64,000 nucleotides of DNA from Ricinus communis (taxonomy: Eukaryota; Streptophyta; Magnoliopsida; Malpighiales; Euphorbiaceae). Below, in pieces: positions 61,300 through 64,000 of the stretch. The notes beneath the pieces are model-generated. The model did not search any database, was not told the origin of the DNA, and was given only the letters and a program-made list of their open reading frames with translations. Where the stretch lies: the NCBI RefSeq assembly GCF_019578655.1, contig NC_063262.1, forward strand, positions 19,847,582 to 19,911,581. The letters are read 5' to 3'. Position numbers and translations under genes: made by a program. Within the stretch, counting starts at the first letter, position 1; each line of letters starts with the position of its first letter.

Positions 61300-61597
61300 A
61301 AACTAGCTTGTAGTTTAACGTATTTTCATTTTAAGATCTGATTTTTTTATTATTTTTTTACTTTAGTACTATGTGAATTTAACCATTAGCAAATAAAGGT
61401 CAAATTGTATAATACAGTTAAGAGATTCTAATGTGGCACATAATAGCTACTGTTTTTCCAACTGCCATGCCAGCACTTGTTAACGGTATTATACAATTTG
61501 AACGTTATTTACTAACGATCATATTCACAAGGTACCAAAGTGAAAAAAAATAAACCGCACATCCTAAGAAAAAATACGTTAAATCACATAATAGTTT
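61300..61597. mobile_element. Foldback element, two 120-bp inverted arms
   Basis: The left arm 61300-61421 and right arm 61480-61597 are reverse complements over nearly their whole length (shared GTCAAATTGTATAATAC on the left against GTATTATACAATTTGAAC on the right). They enclose a 58-base loop. No coding. A transcript would form a long hairpin. Confidence 0.85.
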
Positions 61598-61842
61598 ACT
61601 AAAGATTTTTCTAAAAAAATTTATCAAAAAAATCTTAAATATTTAAAATAAAAAATAAAATCATATATCACATAAAATTTATGAGTTATATAAAATAATA
61701 TAAAATAGCTCTAAGAATTTAATTTAGAATTTTCAATCAAAAATATTATCTAATATTATTTTAATAGAAAACTTACAAATAATCAAAAAATGATAAATTT
61801 AGAAAATTTTATATAATATTATTTTAGAATATTTAGCACCTC

Positions 61843-62880
61843 TTTCCAGCCGCCGCAAACTCTTCTTCTTCCTCCTCCCTCACCAACATCGCTTCCTTCT
61901 TCTTCTTTCTATTGCCGATGACGAGTTGGAGGAAGGGAAACTCCTCCCTCGCTGCCACCGCAAGCACAACCGTCTATCGCCCTTTTCCCACAAATCTGAT
62001 GCCAGAAACGAGCTCCCCACCGTCGAAAACCTCCAAGCCAAGCTCCCCTGTCGTTTTTCCTCCGTCGGCAGCAGTTTATAGCCTTGCTGGAACTGAAACA
62101 TCTCGGTCTCGGTTCGGTGGCTTCCGAAAAAAGCTTTTGCATTTTTGGACTTCACACAACTCAAGCTTCACATAGGCGCTTCCGGATTCGAAATCTGACA
62201 CTGCTAGCGGTACCGGCTTTCAGACCCTAGTGTTTTCTGGACGCGCAGAATTTTGAACTTTTAGCTCGATAAAATTTATTTGTACCTTAAAAATTATCTA
62301 AAAACTTTTAGAAATTAATAACCCCATTAATTTTTAGTTATAAATAACTAATTAACTTAGTTTGCTTAATTGATAGTTTAATTATAAATATTATGAATTA
62401 ATTAGTGAGATTAATTATTATTTGATTTTGTGATAATTACGGTTGTGAATAATTAATTAGATACCAAAAAAATTATTTGTGAGTTGGTTGTGGAGTAAAT
62501 ATTAATGACGGACCGTATGTTATTAATTGTAATATGTGGTGTATTGCGGAGTCGGAAAAATAATGCAGTTATGGGTGACCCGACTCCTGATAAATATGTA
62601 TTGAATATCAAAGTGTTTTTAGGAGATTTTGGACCCGTTTTACGGAGGGTAAATATTCATATTCTTGGGAAGGTTCTACTGAATTTTCAGTAAAAATTTC
62701 CGAGTCAGAATTTCTTAGGCAGTATAATCTAGGAGTCTAGGCCTAAGAAAAATTAAGAATATCTCATTAATTGAGTTATTTTCGTGAATAGATAATCCAT
62801 CCATCCGGTCAGCTCTACCCGAGGCATAGGAGCAGACTGCAGAGCGCGGAAAAATAGTGAGTTACAATCATATAATCAAC
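61843..62880 (+). repeat. Partial LTR of the same family as the nested LTR
   Basis: A GC-rich segment (61850-62240) is followed by a stretch homologous to the reverse complement of 15800-16110. Shared words: GCGGAGTCGG, GACCCGACTCC, GACCCGTTTTACGG, TAGGAGTCTAG and GAGGCA(C/T)(C/A)GGAGCAGA. Truncated on both sides, no TG/CA ends. The open frames in the GC-rich part (61880-62175, both strands) are not genes. Confidence 0.75.
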
Positions 62881-63877
62881 TTGCTGGGCTATTGATGCAA
62901 CCTACACCTAAGGCAGTGAACCTATCGATGCGGCCTAGCATTAGTGAGTATCAAGGTCGTATCCCTGGAGATCGGATGAACCTAAAGTTATTACTGTTCG
63001 CTGTGTTATCTAGTATGAGATAAGGTGTGAGAAGTCTAAATTAATTAACTAATGATTATGAATGCAAATAAATAAATGAACAGCAACTAACAATCGAAAG
63101 ACAACCGCAACAAAAGAAACAAACCCAAAGGGGACTTAAGTGATGAAATTCTAAGGTTGATTTTATAAATTACCAATCTTGCTTACCCGTGCCTAAATCC
63201 TGAATCGAACTCGGTTCCTCTCTCGAGCTCACCGAGTTCCTAAACCTGCACTAACCTAATGGAATCTCTTCCTATCAGATTATTACATATTAGCATTAAG
63301 CGTGATTTAGAACTATTAAAAGTTGTTAATTCTTAATCTGGCGAGTAAATTAACCTTATCTTTAAGTGTTAACTACCAGTTCTTACTATTCAAGTTCTAG
63401 TTGTAACAAAGAACCTAAAAGATAATTAATTCAACGTCTCAAATTAACTAAATCAAATTTTATTACTAAACAACAAAAAGATTACAAGAATGGCAAATAA
63501 AAATCTAATAATTATACATAATCCATCAACAAAGGTGAACCCCAATGGGTTCGGCAGCCCTAGCTACTCATAATGAAAGAAACAAATACAAAAAGAAATA
63601 AACAACAGAAAAGGAAATGGAACATGTAACCCCTCTTCTCTCGAATCATGGTGGAAATGTCGCAAGCCAACTCTGAAACCAGCCTCAAGTATGGATCTCG
63701 GATGTCTCGATCAATCATCTAGAACCTTCAATATTTGCTTGAATCTCCCAAATCAATCCTTTCAAATGACGTTGGTCTCCCAAAATGTCAAGAATAGAGG
63801 TGTAAAAGTGAGGGGTCGCGCGCGTAGAGAAGTCCAGAAATCATAAGCGGAACCCTGTCTCATTTTGCATGCGCCTA

Positions 63878-63883
63878 CTTATA
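63878..63883 (-). promoter_or_regulatory. Candidate TATA box of the terminal Gypsy LTR
   Basis: TATAAG on the minus strand, in the LTR-like segment; the GC-rich repeats at 63899-63942 lie just upstream of it on that strand. Confidence 0.45.
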
Positions 63884-63898
63884 GACAGAATCGCCTTA

Positions 63899-63942
63899 GC
63901 CCGGGTACAGCGTCCGGTGCAACGGCCCGGGTACAGCGTCCG
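63899..63942. repeat. 18-bp GC-rich direct repeat pair
   Basis: GCCCGGGTACAGCGTCCG at 63899-63916 and 63925-63942, exact copies 26 bases apart. Followed by GTGCAACGG/GTGCAAATATGCA words to the window end. Confidence 0.95.
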
Positions 63943-64000
63943 TCGCCGATATGCACGGTCCGTGCAACGGGCAAGGGAGGCCGTGCAAATATGCATGGCC

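Larger units (their letters stand above)
62890..64000 (-). mobile_element. Gypsy (Athila/Tat-type) LTR and leader, runs off the window
   Basis: Read on the minus strand: a TATA-like box, a long leader with few ATGs, then CCCTGGAGATCGGATG in plus-strand reverse sense near 62965-62985. That resembles the junction region before the primer site of Athila/Tat elements. No coding inside the window. Left boundary inferred from the end of homology with the Tekay-like LTR. Confidence 0.5.

Noticed and set aside
61880..62175. Open frames of 77-94 codons on both strands
   Set aside because: They lie in the GC-rich part of an LTR fragment, and the protein readings are not conserved with the related LTR copy.

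Overview
The window is nuclear DNA of a flowering plant. It is AT-rich and dominated by transposons, with a few intron-containing genes that use GT-AG splice sites. The gene content (a divergent ubiquitin-repeat protein, a TRY/CPC-type single-repeat MYB, and the ribosome-biogenesis factor BRX1) and the mix of elements (Copia, several Gypsy lineages, hAT, CACTA-like, Helitron) fit a eudicot. A member of the Malpighiales such as a Euphorbiaceae species is plausible, but the sequence does not prove it.

Layout. 2-733: 3' end of a ubiquitin-like gene cut by the window edge. 1189-6073: old Copia element with two diverged LTRs. 6091-9425: gene-poor DNA. 9426-11129 and 11239-11688: two non-autonomous hAT-type elements with target duplications. 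11941-21704: a young Gypsy element resembling the CRM (centromeric) lineage, with two 834-bp LTRs and a 2.88-kb foreign LTR nested exactly in its gag-pol frame. 21705-27490: AT-rich DNA with gene fragments, a minisatellite, an LTR/leader fragment and a CACTA-like element. About 27490-31640: 5'-truncated Copia element. 31640-35260: two tandem copies of a Gypsy LTR/leader repeat followed by an integrase remnant. 36000-37350: another hAT-like repeat.

42114-42601: three-exon R3-MYB gene, apparently intact. 46394-51623: decayed chromovirus on the minus strand with both LTRs. Two copies of an AT-rich inverted-repeat element lie on either side of it (about 44.1-45.2 kb and 52.06-53.23 kb). 53615-59005: eight-exon BRX1 gene, apparently intact, with a Helitron in its long fifth intron. 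60143-60672 and 61300-61597: two MITE/foldback elements. 61843-62880: part of an LTR of the same family as the nested one at 14605-17484, in the opposite orientation. 62890-64000: minus-strand Gypsy LTR/leader that leaves the window.

The three genes are not functionally linked. The plant genes act in ubiquitin-like signalling (role unknown), repression of epidermal cell fate (R3 MYB) and 60S ribosome assembly (BRX1). Everything between them is a layered record of insertions. I found no tRNA, rRNA, CRISPR array or prokaryote-like operon. No clearly new gene system stands out. The most informative structures are the nested CRM-like element, the repeated LTR/leader array, the Helitron in BRX1 and the near-perfect foldback element.
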